DNA of 64,000 nucleotides from Maribacter sp. BPC-D8 (GTDB lineage: Bacteria > Bacteroidota > Bacteroidia > Flavobacteriales > Flavobacteriaceae). Location of the stretch: NCBI RefSeq assembly GCF_035207705.1, contig NZ_CP128187.1, positions 310,001 to 374,000 of the forward strand. The letters are read 5' to 3'. A model generated the notes under the pieces. The model had not been told where the DNA came from. It saw only the letters and a program-made list of their open reading frames with translations, and made no database searches. How positions within the stretch are numbered: position 1 is the stretch's first letter; each line of letters starts with the position of its first letter. Positions 17,051 to 25,014 of the stretch are shown here, in pieces. A program made the translations under genes and the position numbers.

Positions 17051-19453
17051 ATGATCACAAATACAGAGCTTGAGTATAAAGGTAATTTATACCCAAACCA
17101 TATCGTTGAATTTTCACAAGACTCAGATAAATTATACTTCACAACAGACAACGGTGTTGTTTTACAAATAACAATATTAAGAGGTAGTATTATTCGTTTT
17201 AGGTATGCTACCAACTATAATTTCGAACCAGATTTTTCATACGCTATTGACCCAGATGCAACCATGGGTTATAGTAAGTTAGAAATTGTAGAGAACGATA
17301 CAGAGTATGTAGTGGCTACTGCGCGGTTAAGTATTCTGGTAGATAAAAAGACATTACGCACTCAAATTTCAGATTTAGAGGGAAATATCATTAGTGAAGA
17401 CGAGCTAGGTTTTCATTGGGAAGAGAACTACGAATATGGTGGTAATACTGTAAAATTGAGTAAAATTACCCAGTCGGGCGAGAGTTTTTATGGCATGGGC
17501 GATAAAGCTATGCATAGTAACCTAAAGGGTAAAAGAGTAGAGAATTGGGTTACCGATCAATTTGCTTTTGCAAAAGAGCAAGATCCGCTCTACAAGGCAA
17601 TACCGTTTTACGTTGGCTTAAATAAAGGAAAGGCTTACGGTATATATTTTGACAATAGTTTTAGAACAGGTTTCGATTTTTCGCAAGAGCGAAGAAATAT
17701 AACGAGCTTTTGGGCCGATGGTGGCGAAATGAATTATTACTTCATTTTCGGACCAGATATGTCAAAAGTAGTGAGTTCATATTCAAGTCTTACCGGTACG
17801 CCAGAATTACCTCCAATGTGGGCATTAGGCTTTCATCAGTCTAAATGGAGTTACTATCCAGAGAGCAATGTAAAAGAAATAGCTAGTGATTTTAGAAAAC
17901 ATCGAATTCCGTGTGATGCCATCTATTTAGATATAGATTACATGGACGGGTTTAGATGTTTTACATGGGATAAAAACCATTTTCCGGATCCAAAGAGGAT
18001 GATTTCAGAATTGGAGGAAGATGGCTTTAAGACTGTAGTAATGATCGATCCGGGTATAAAAGTGGATCGTGATTATTGGATATATAAAGAAGCATTAGAA
18101 AACGATTATTTCTGTAAAAGGGGAGATGGACCGTTAATGCATGGTAAGGTATGGCCAGGGGAATGTAATTTTCCAGATTTTACCAATCCCGTAGTTCGAG
18201 AATGGTGGGCAGAATTGTATAAAGAATTTATGTCAGAATTGGGAGTTCATGCCGTTTGGAATGATATGAACGAACCAGCAGTAATGGAAGTGCCAACAAA
18301 AACGGCGCCTTTGGATACCCGTCATAATTATGACGGACACCCATGTACACACCGAAAAGCGCACAACGTTTACGGTATGCAAATGGTTCGGGCAACTTAT
18401 GAAGGTGTTAAGAAGTATGTATATCCAAAGCGACCATTTGTAATAACAAGAGCCGCATTTGCAGGTACACAACGATATGCCTCTACATGGACAGGCGATA
18501 ATGTAGCTACTTGGGAGCATTTATGGATAGCGAACGTACAGGTACAGCGTATGTGTTTAAGTGGTTATTCATTTGTAGGTTCAGATATCGGCGGATTTGC
18601 CGAACAACCAGATGGCGAATTATTTGCCAGATGGATACAATTAGGAATTTTTCATCCGTTTTGTAGAGTACATTCAAGTGGTGATCATGGCGATCAAGAA
18701 CCATGGTCATTTGGTTCAGAGATAACAGATATCGTTAGAAAGTTTATAAACCTTCGCTATCAGTTGTTGCCGTATTTGTATACCATGTTCTATAAATACA
18801 CGAAAGAGAACATACCTATGATTCAGTCTTTAGTGTTCTTTGATCAAGAAGATAATCAGACACACTTTAGAACTGATGAGTTTATTTTCGGAGAAAAAAT
18901 ACTGGTTTGTCCTATACAAGAACCGAATGCACAAGGGCGTAGAATGTATATACCTCGTGGAGAGTGGTACGATTTTTGGACCAACGAACATGTAATAGGA
19001 GGTAAAGAGAAATGGGTAGCGGCAGAAATCGATATGCTTCCAATTTTTGTGAAAGCGGGAGCTATAATTCCGAAGTATCCTATTCAACAATATGTAGGGG
19101 AAAAGAAAATAGAAGAATTAGTTTTAGAAGTATATTATAAAGAAGGAACAGAAGCATCTGAGGTATATGAAGATTCAGACGATGGGTATGATTATAAGAA
19201 AGGGCGGTATTCGTTGAGTAATTATAAGTTAACAGGTAAAGAAAACTCATTGACCATTCAGTTATTTAAAGATGGAACTTTCGATACAGAATATAAGATG
19301 ATAAGGCTTAATTTTCATGGGCTTCCTTTTGAAGTTGATAGCGTTATGATAGATAATGAAAAAATAGCTTTAGATAGTATAACGGTTAACGAAAACAATG
19401 ATTTGTTAATAGACAAAAACTTTACGCTATTGCATTTATCAGGAAAACAATAA
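17051..19453 (+). CDS. Glycoside hydrolase family 31 alpha-glucosidase
   Basis: GH31 enzyme of 800 residues that releases glucose from alpha-linked oligosaccharides; no signal peptide is visible, so probably cytoplasmic. An N-terminal beta-sandwich (with YGMGDKA) precedes the barrel. The catalytic nucleophile is in WNDMNEP at about residue 405 and the acid/base Asp in TGDNVATWEHL at about residue 485. The C-terminal sandwich domains resemble the DUF5110 region (EVYEDSDDGYDYKKG). It follows glgB on the same strand, so glycogen or maltodextrin breakdown is the likeliest job. alpha-Xylosidase activity cannot be excluded by sequence alone. Confidence 0.9.
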   Translation: MITNTELEYKGNLYPNHIVEFSQDSDKLYFTTDNGVVLQITILRGSIIRFRYATNYNFEPDFSYAIDPDATMGYSKLEIVENDTEYVVATARLSILVDKKTLRTQISDLEGNIISEDELGFHWEENYEYGGNTVKLSKITQSGESFYGMGDKAMHSNLKGKRVENWVTDQFAFAKEQDPLYKAIPFYVGLNKGKAYGIYFDNSFRTGFDFSQERRNITSFWADGGEMNYYFIFGPDMSKVVSSYSSLTGTPELPPMWALGFHQSKWSYYPESNVKEIASDFRKHRIPCDAIYLDIDYMDGFRCFTWDKNHFPDPKRMISELEEDGFKTVVMIDPGIKVDRDYWIYKEALENDYFCKRGDGPLMHGKVWPGECNFPDFTNPVVREWWAELYKEFMSELGVHAVWNDMNEPAVMEVPTKTAPLDTRHNYDGHPCTHRKAHNVYGMQMVRATYEGVKKYVYPKRPFVITRAAFAGTQRYASTWTGDNVATWEHLWIANVQVQRMCLSGYSFVGSDIGGFAEQPDGELFARWIQLGIFHPFCRVHSSGDHGDQEPWSFGSEITDIVRKFINLRYQLLPYLYTMFYKYTKENIPMIQSLVFFDQEDNQTHFRTDEFIFGEKILVCPIQEPNAQGRRMYIPRGEWYDFWTNEHVIGGKEKWVAAEIDMLPIFVKAGAIIPKYPIQQYVGEKKIEELVLEVYYKEGTEASEVYEDSDDGYDYKKGRYSLSNYKLTGKENSLTIQLFKDGTFDTEYKMIRLNFHGLPFEVDSVMIDNEKIALDSITVNENNDLLIDKNFTLLHLSGKQ

Positions 19454-19458
19454 CTTTG
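19430..19458 (+). promoter_or_regulatory. Promoter of the M48 protease gene
   Basis: TTG (19430-19432), an 18-bp spacer and TAACTTTG (19451-19458) make an exact Bacteroidota promoter. It overlaps the end of the GH31 gene, whose TAA stop forms the first bases of the -7 box. The predicted leader is ~27 nt. Confidence 0.75.
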
Positions 19459-19489
19459 TAGCTTATTACCATTAACTAAAATTAACAAT

Positions 19490-20299
19490 ATGAGAAAATT
19501 AGTATTAATAGTATTTGTATTTATAGGCGTTTCAGCTTGTAAAGTAAACCCGTTTACGGGTCAGAAAACATTAAATTTTTATCCGAATAGTCAGGTGTTC
19601 CCTTCTGCCTTTGCGCAATACGACACATTTTTAACTGAGAATAATGTTGTCACCGGTACAGCAGATGCTCAAATGATTACTAGAGTGGGTCAACGTATAT
19701 CTTCTGCAGCAGAACGTTGGTTGACTGCAAACGGACACCCAGGTTACTTAGCAGACTATAAGTGGGAATATAACTTGGTAAAAGATGAAACTGTAAATGC
19801 TTGGTGTATGCCAGGTGGTAAGATTGTATTTTATACAGGTATACTACCTATTACACAAAGTGAAACTGGTGTAGCAGTAGTAATGGGTCATGAAGTAGCA
19901 CATGCTCTTGCTGATCATGGTGCGCAACGTATGAGCGCAGGTACATTACAACAAGTAGGTGCTGTGGCAGGTAATGTTGCAATTAAAAATCAACAAACTT
20001 TAGGCTTGTTCAATCAAGCTTATGGTGTTGGTACACAGTATTTAGGTATGTTGCCATTTAGTAGAAGTCACGAAACCGAGGCAGATAGAATCGGATTACA
20101 AATAATGGCTATTGCAGGTTACGATCCTTACGAAGCTGCAGAGTTGTGGAAACGTATGAAGGCAAACAGTGGAGGAGAAGCACCGCCAGAATTCATGAGT
20201 ACGCACCCTTCTAATGATACAAGAATAAATAATCTAACAGCTTGGGCACCAGATGCCGAGGCAGAAGCTGCGAAATTTGGAGTAACTAAATTCCAATAA
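19490..20299 (+). CDS. M48-family zinc metalloprotease, lipoprotein
   Basis: Predicted periplasmic lipoprotein protease (lipobox VSACK) related to the LoiP/YcaL/BepA group, which handles misfolded envelope proteins. The zinc motif HEVAHALADH near residue 140 and the third ligand in ETEADRIGLQIM are intact. The C-terminal MSTHPSNDTRINNL is the family's usual ending. At 269 residues it lacks the TPR domain found in BepA. It has its own promoter overlapping the end of the GH31 gene and a strong terminator, so it is monocistronic. Confidence 0.9.
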   Translation: MRKLVLIVFVFIGVSACKVNPFTGQKTLNFYPNSQVFPSAFAQYDTFLTENNVVTGTADAQMITRVGQRISSAAERWLTANGHPGYLADYKWEYNLVKDETVNAWCMPGGKIVFYTGILPITQSETGVAVVMGHEVAHALADHGAQRMSAGTLQQVGAVAGNVAIKNQQTLGLFNQAYGVGTQYLGMLPFSRSHETEADRIGLQIMAIAGYDPYEAAELWKRMKANSGGEAPPEFMSTHPSNDTRINNLTAWAPDAEAEAAKFGVTKFQ

Positions 20300-20323
20300 A
20301 ACGTTAAGGATTATTGTATATTG

Positions 20324-20350
20324 AAGCCGTTCAGAAATGAACGGCTTTTT
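20324..20350 (+). terminator. Rho-independent terminator of the M48 protease gene
   Basis: AAGCCGTTC / GAACGGCTT forms a perfect 9-bp stem with loop AGAAAT, followed by TTTTATTTTT. The hairpin contains an ATG (20337) in frame with the MFS gene, which should not be taken as that gene's start. Confidence 0.88.
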
Positions 20351-20360
20351 ATTTTTATAT

Positions 20361-21701
20361 ATGGGGAAGACACTAGTTGCAAAAGGAAGTAAAAAATTAT
20401 TGAACGCATGGGCCTTTTATGACTGGGCAAATTCAGTGTATACGCTGACTATAGCCTCTTCTATTTTTCCTATCTATTATTCTTCACTTTTTGCTTCTAA
20501 AGATGAGTTGGTTTCGGCTTTCGGTTTCGATATGAAACAGACCGTACTCATTTCAATAGTTACTGCTTTTACTTTTCTTGTGGTAGCATTTTTATCACCG
20601 GTATTATCGGGCATTGCAGATTATGTTGGTAATAAGAAAATGTTCATGAAGTTTTTCTGCTACACCGGTAGTATAGGCTGTATGGGTTTGTATTGGTTCG
20701 ATTTAGAACAAATTCATGTAAGTCTACTGTTCTATTTTATGGGATTAATAGGATATTGGGGAAGTCTGGTTTTTTATAATTCTTATTTACCTGATATTGC
20801 TTTTGAAGATCAGCAAGATAGTATTAGCGCAAAAGGATTTTCTTTAGGGTATTTTGGTAGTGTTCTTTTGTTGTTATTGAATTTAGCCATGGTTATGAAG
20901 CCTGAATGGTTCGGATTTGATATTGGTGAAACGGAAGACACACTAAATGCAGCTAAAGTAGAAGCGATGAGAATATCGTTTATAACTGTTGGTGTTTGGT
21001 GGTTGCTTTTTAGTCAATATACATTTTGGGTTTTACCAAAAGGGGTAGGTAAAGGTCATAAAATTACCCGCGACGTTCTCTTTAACGGTCTTAAAGAGCT
21101 CAAGGTAGTTTGGGGTCAATTGAAAGAAAATGAAAGACTAAAGCGATATCTATATGCCTTTTTTGTGTTCAGCATGGCGGTACAGACAATTATGTTAGTT
21201 GCCGTGTATTTTGGAGAAAAAGAAATTGCTTGGGTTTCTGCAAGTGAAAAAACTACAGGTTTAATCATTAGTGTCTTGGTAATTCAATTGGTAGCAATTG
21301 CTGGTGCTATAATCACCTCGAAGGCATCTGATAAATTTGGTAATATAAAAACCTTAATAGTAGTTAATGCAATTTGGATGCTACTATGTGTTTACGCTTA
21401 TTTTATGGTTACACCGACTCAATTCTACATCGCCGCCGGTTTTGTAGGTTTGGTAATGGGAGGTGTTCAATCTTTAGGGCGATCTACATATTCGAAATTT
21501 TTACCAGAAACAGAAGACACTACTTCATACTTTAGTTTTTATGACGTAGCTGAGAAAATAGGTATTGTTATCGGTATGGCACTCTTTGCTATAATAGACC
21601 AGGTAAGCAACATGCGATATGCCATTTTGTTTTTATTCGTATTCTTTTTAGGCGGTATTATATTGTTATTTAAGGTAGATGAATCAAAAAAGCCTCTATA
21701 A
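20361..21701 (+). CDS. MFS transporter, UMF1 family
   Basis: Twelve-helix inner-membrane transporter. Its N-terminal AWAFYDWANSVYTL motif is the signature of the UMF1 (Atg22-like) branch of the major facilitator superfamily, and the GGVQSLGRSTYSKFLP segment in the second half is also typical. I chose ATG 20361 (protein starts MGKTLVAKGS); the upstream in-frame ATG at 20337 sits in the terminator hairpin of the previous gene. A TATTTTTA box lies only a few bases before this ATG. Amino-acid export is known for the yeast homologue, but the bacterial substrate is unknown. Confidence 0.87.
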   Translation: MGKTLVAKGSKKLLNAWAFYDWANSVYTLTIASSIFPIYYSSLFASKDELVSAFGFDMKQTVLISIVTAFTFLVVAFLSPVLSGIADYVGNKKMFMKFFCYTGSIGCMGLYWFDLEQIHVSLLFYFMGLIGYWGSLVFYNSYLPDIAFEDQQDSISAKGFSLGYFGSVLLLLLNLAMVMKPEWFGFDIGETEDTLNAAKVEAMRISFITVGVWWLLFSQYTFWVLPKGVGKGHKITRDVLFNGLKELKVVWGQLKENERLKRYLYAFFVFSMAVQTIMLVAVYFGEKEIAWVSASEKTTGLIISVLVIQLVAIAGAIITSKASDKFGNIKTLIVVNAIWMLLCVYAYFMVTPTQFYIAAGFVGLVMGGVQSLGRSTYSKFLPETEDTTSYFSFYDVAEKIGIVIGMALFAIIDQVSNMRYAILFLFVFFLGGIILLFKVDESKKPL

Positions 21702-21710
21702 AAGAGGCTT
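21690..21710 (-). terminator. Terminator of the DUF2807 operon, overlapping the MFS gene end
   Basis: AAGCCTCT / AGAGGCTT with a five-base loop. On the minus strand it is followed by TTTTT. It overlaps the last codons and stop of the convergent MFS gene, and lies 34 bp after the DUF2807 stop. Confidence 0.75.
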
Positions 21711-21744
21711 CGTTGAATTGATTGTTCGCTATTTTGATTATATA

Positions 21745-22479
21745 TTATCCTTTAGAAATGTCGCCTGAACCAGAAGTTTTAGTATTTACTTTTTCAGGAT
21801 TGCCTTTATAAGAGATATCTCCAGAGCCAGACACACGAGCTTTAATAGATTTGTTTGCAGTTACTTGTATATCTGCAGAGCCGGAAACAGTGGCTTCAAC
21901 ATTATCAGCTTCAAGGTCATACGCTTCAATATCGCCACTGCCAGAAATTGTAGCTTCAAAATCGGTAGTACTACCGCTTAACGAAATATCTCCGGATCCA
22001 GACATCGTAGCAGAAATAGAGCTCGTTTCAATATCTAAGGTGATATCACCAGATCCAGACATTGCTGTACTGAATTTATCTGCTTTAATTTTTGTTTTAC
22101 CAACTATATCTCCTGATCCAGACATAGCCACAGAACTTATAGATTCTACAGGTACGGTAATGTGAATTCCAGATTTCCAGTTACTTGATTTTAAGTTGAC
22201 CCCTTTTTCAGTTTTAATAACCAGTTTGCCATCTTTTACTTCGGTGATAATATACTCTAGAAGGTTTTCTTCACCTTTCAAAGTAATCTCTCCTTCGCTG
22301 CCAGAAACTAGGTCAACATCGAACCAGCCAGAAACTGCTACCCCGTCATAATCTCCCGTGTTTCTTTCAATGGTAACATTGTTTCCGTTTCCTTTTATGG
22401 TCTTTCCCCATTGTGCTGAACAAGAAAGAGATAAAAGACCTGCACATACTAATACACTTAATTTTCTCATGATTTTCAT
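21745..22479 (-). CDS. DUF2807 (head-GIN domain) exported protein
   Basis: Exported protein of 244 residues with a probable lipobox (LSLSC). The mature part is a DUF2807 'putative auto-transporter adhesin, head GIN' domain, predicted to be a right-handed beta-helix. A motif SGSGDI (or SGSADI) recurs about eight times at ~20-residue intervals, the last near the C-terminus, consistent with one repeat per helix coil. It is the last gene of the sigma/anti-sigma operon, 18 bp after the DUF4097-like gene. It has no known enzymatic role; surface adhesion is a guess from the domain name. Confidence 0.82.
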   Translation of the reverse strand: MKIMRKLSVLVCAGLLSLSCSAQWGKTIKGNGNNVTIERNTGDYDGVAVSGWFDVDLVSGSEGEITLKGEENLLEYIITEVKDGKLVIKTEKGVNLKSSNWKSGIHITVPVESISSVAMSGSGDIVGKTKIKADKFSTAMSGSGDITLDIETSSISATMSGSGDISLSGSTTDFEATISGSGDIEAYDLEADNVEATVSGSADIQVTANKSIKARVSGSGDISYKGNPEKVNTKTSGSGDISKG

Positions 22480-22497
22480 ATTTAATTGATTGATTGA

Positions 22498-23589
22498 TTA
22501 TTTTTTGGTAAAACTTATTCCGCCATAATCACTTGATAGCGTCATTTTGTTTCCACTTCCTTTAGAACCATAAAAACCTTCGTAGTGTTTATCAGAAGAT
22601 TTTTCGGTACTGATATTAATAGTGAAATCGTCTTTTCCGCTAACTCCAGCATAACTGGTCGAAATATCGAAATCGAAATGATAATCGCTATGGTATCCTA
22701 TTTTAATTCCTGTATAATCTGTTCTTATATTTACATTACCGGCATCAGCTGCAAGTTCATTTATACGTATTGATCCATAGTCAGCGATAATAGAAACATC
22801 ACCATGTACGGTACCTAATTTTACGGTAATATAATCGCCGTTACCATCAATACTTTTTAGTTCGTCGATATCCATATTGCCATAGTCGCTAGTGTATTCT
22901 AGGTCATCCATAGTGCCAATACTTACACTGGTATAGTCTGCATTTATAGCAAGGTTGCCTGCTTTTTCTATGGTAAAACCTGAATAGTCTGCTCTTATTT
23001 GTCCACTATTGATATACCCAATCGTAGATTTTGAGGTGTAATCGAAATTTAAACGATTATTACGACCTCTTAGTTCGCCTAAATCTAACCTTCCGTAGTC
23101 ACAATTGATTCTAGCATGACCATCAATTCTATCGAGGCTAATATTGCCGTAATCATTACTTAGGTCAACATTGTTCTTTACAGGAACTTTAATGGTGTAG
23201 TTAATCTGCATATTAACATTATTATTGTTTCCCCAGCTCCATCCCCAGCCATTACTATTTTTATTGAAAATAGTTTCTGCAGAAACACGTTCGCTACTGG
23301 CTTCAAAATCAATAGAAATTTCATCTAATTTTTTCTGAACCTTTTCTTCGTTGTTACCATTCGTTTTAATGTGAACTTCGATAACGACCCTATTCTCGTT
23401 CCAAGAAGTAATATTTAAATTACCGTAAGAGTTATTGATTTTTAGCAATGCATTAGCATTAACATTAAATTCTTTTTTAATGGTTTTTTCTTTAGTATGC
23501 TTACCATCAAAAGAAGTATCATTTGCAGTTGCTACAGTAGTAAAAGCAAGTAAAAGTAGCCACGTGTATTTATATAGTATAGTTTTCAT
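22498..23589 (-). CDS. Exported DUF4097-like beta-helix protein
   Basis: Exported protein (signal peptide ending near VATA) of 363 residues with repeated short beta-strand motifs (DYGN, DYTS, DYGS) at about 20-residue spacing, giving a beta-helix or solenoid. It resembles DUF4097/head-GIN families, and pairs with the DUF2807 protein downstream. I chose ATG 23589, which gives a clean signal peptide; the frame extends to a TTG at 23622. The gene starts inside the end of the anti-sigma-like gene (20 bp overlap), indicating translational coupling. The function is unknown. Confidence 0.75.
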   Translation of the reverse strand: MKTILYKYTWLLLLAFTTVATANDTSFDGKHTKEKTIKKEFNVNANALLKINNSYGNLNITSWNENRVVIEVHIKTNGNNEEKVQKKLDEISIDFEASSERVSAETIFNKNSNGWGWSWGNNNNVNMQINYTIKVPVKNNVDLSNDYGNISLDRIDGHARINCDYGRLDLGELRGRNNRLNFDYTSKSTIGYINSGQIRADYSGFTIEKAGNLAINADYTSVSIGTMDDLEYTSDYGNMDIDELKSIDGNGDYITVKLGTVHGDVSIIADYGSIRINELAADAGNVNIRTDYTGIKIGYHSDYHFDFDISTSYAGVSGKDDFTINISTEKSSDKHYEGFYGSKGSGNKMTLSSDYGGISFTKK

Positions 23590-24133
23590 TGTTCGATTTT
23601 TTAATTGATTTAATATTTTCAATTTGTATCATTACCTCGTTTAAAAGGTCTATTCTGGTTTGGAAATTAGTAATCATAGCACTTAATATAAGTTTGCTAT
23701 TACCACCGTTTAAAAGGTCTTGTTCCATTTTGGTATAATTCAATTGAAGTTTTTTCAATTGAGTCATGGTGTCATTAATAATTTTTTCTGTTTCTGGTGA
23801 TTTTTCAGAATTCAGTTCGTTGATCTGCTCTTCGATTAAATTGGCGAAGTAAAATTGGGTCTTAGAAGCTTCTGGTGAAATTTCGGCAACCTGATCTTCA
23901 ATACTACTTGCCTTATTAAGTTGAAATAATCCAACAGATAATAGAATAGCAATAGAAGCGGCAACAGATAAAAAGAGCATCCAAGGATTCTTTTTCTTTG
24001 GTGCAAGCGTCGCCACGCCTTTAGATTCATTTAGTTTTTCTAAAAAACGTTGTTGGTGACCACTATTGGGTTCCGCATAATCCATTTTGTCCTGTAGCTC
24101 AATAAAAAGCTCGTCAATAGTATCTTTCTTCAT
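23570..24133 (-). CDS. Single-pass membrane protein, probable anti-sigma factor
   Basis: Protein of 187 residues with a ~45-residue cytoplasmic N-terminus, one transmembrane helix (WMLFLSVAASIAILLSVGLF) and a helical C-terminal part rich in Gln/Glu/Asn. The N-terminus lacks the zinc-binding HxxxCxxC of ZAS anti-sigmas. The start codon shares one base with the sigma-factor stop, so the pair is translationally coupled. Topology and position argue for an anti-sigma factor that sequesters the ECF sigma factor, but no direct motif proves it. Confidence 0.65.
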   Translation of the reverse strand: MKKDTIDELFIELQDKMDYAEPNSGHQQRFLEKLNESKGVATLAPKKKNPWMLFLSVAASIAILLSVGLFQLNKASSIEDQVAEISPEASKTQFYFANLIEEQINELNSEKSPETEKIINDTMTQLKKLQLNYTKMEQDLLNGGNSKLILSAMITNFQTRIDLLNEVMIQIENIKSIKKSNNENYTI

Positions 24134-24687
24134 TAGACTGCGAGTATTAATTTTTTTCTAAGACTTTCTTTCGCTCTTGAAACAGTAGTTCTGCAATTGG
24201 CATAACTAATGTTCATGATTTCGCAAATTTCATCATAATCAAACCCTTCGATTAGATGTAAGGTCAAAGAAATTCTGTAATTGTCTTTTAAATCTTTCAT
24301 GGTTTCCATCACTTTTTGAGCCTTTAGTTCTGTAAACACAAGGTCAGATGCAATTCCGTCATTATCTTCGACCTTGTACAATACTTCATCTAAAGCAACT
24401 TCATTCTTTTTCTGTTGCTTTCTATATTGATGTATGCTGTTGTTAATAACAATGCGCTTCAACCAAGATCCAAAAGTTACTTCCCCTTTAAAAGTATGCA
24501 GTTTCGTAAATGCGCTTAGAAACGATTCTTGCATAATGTCTTCTGCTTGGGCAGTGTCTTTTACGATTCTTAGAGATGTATTGAACATAGCCTTGTAATA
24601 CCTATTGTACACTTCTAGTTGTGCACTCTGTTTACCGGCCATGCACAATTGCACTAGCTCATCAATATGTTCTCTTTGTTGGCTCAA
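24133..24687 (-). CDS. RNA polymerase ECF-type sigma-70 factor
   Basis: ECF sigma factor of 184 residues. Region 2 is visible as AEDIMQESFLSAFTKLHTFKGEVTFGSWLKRIVINN (split by the core-binding helix). Region 4 is DYDEICEIMNISYANCRTTVSRAKESLRKKL. The start appears to be TTG at 24687; no in-frame ATG or GTG lies between it and the upstream stop, and the next Met (residue 16) would cut region 2 short. It heads a tightly packed operon with an anti-sigma-like protein and two exported beta-helix proteins, which are probably part of its target or sensing system. Confidence 0.9.
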   Translation of the reverse strand: MSQQREHIDELVQLCMAGKQSAQLEVYNRYYKAMFNTSLRIVKDTAQAEDIMQESFLSAFTKLHTFKGEVTFGSWLKRIVINNSIHQYRKQQKKNEVALDEVLYKVEDNDGIASDLVFTELKAQKVMETMKDLKDNYRISLTLHLIEGFDYDEICEIMNISYANCRTTVSRAKESLRKKLILAV

Positions 24688-25014
24688 AAAGTGATTGGTT
24701 TTATTGAAAGATGATTCAATTTACGGTTTGTTACAGTTTAGTAAAATTTATATTAAATATTCTTTACTTTTTAACGAGCATCTGATTTATAAAAGGGCTT
24801 ATTATATGAGCTTTGTGGGTATGAACTGAGGTTAGACTACTTTAATGCAATCTAAATTTTCAATGAATTAATTCTCTTGGCACAAGAATTGAAATACCTA
24901 AATGCAAATGAAGCTTCAAAAGCTGCATTCGCTATGTTTTCATTGCTATTACAGCATTTATGTATAATTTATAAAAATAAAATTCTGTTGGTTTAATGAC
25001 AGAATGACCGATAT
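24688..25014. other. Divergent intergenic region between the sigma operon and lon
   Basis: A 327-bp AT-rich stretch with no convincing gene. It contains a sigma-54-like -24/-12 element reading toward lon (24877-24893), an inverted repeat AATGCA...TGCATT around a TGAAGCTTCA palindrome (24901-24929), and ATTCTGT / ACAGAAT (24982-25005) ending 9 bp before the lon start. Confidence 0.6.
24877..24893 (+). promoter_or_regulatory. Sigma-54-like (-24/-12) promoter element upstream of lon
   Basis: TTGGCAC, five bases, then TTGAA. The GG and GA dinucleotides are separated by 10 bp, the fixed spacing of sigma-54 promoters. The -24 part matches the consensus and the -12 part differs by one base (TTGA for TTGC). 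It would start transcription near 24903 and give a ~110-nt lon leader. Confidence 0.5.

Noticed and set aside
20337..20361. Upstream in-frame ATG as the start of the MFS gene
   Set aside because: It is inside the terminator hairpin of the previous gene; ATG 20361 gives the family N-terminus.
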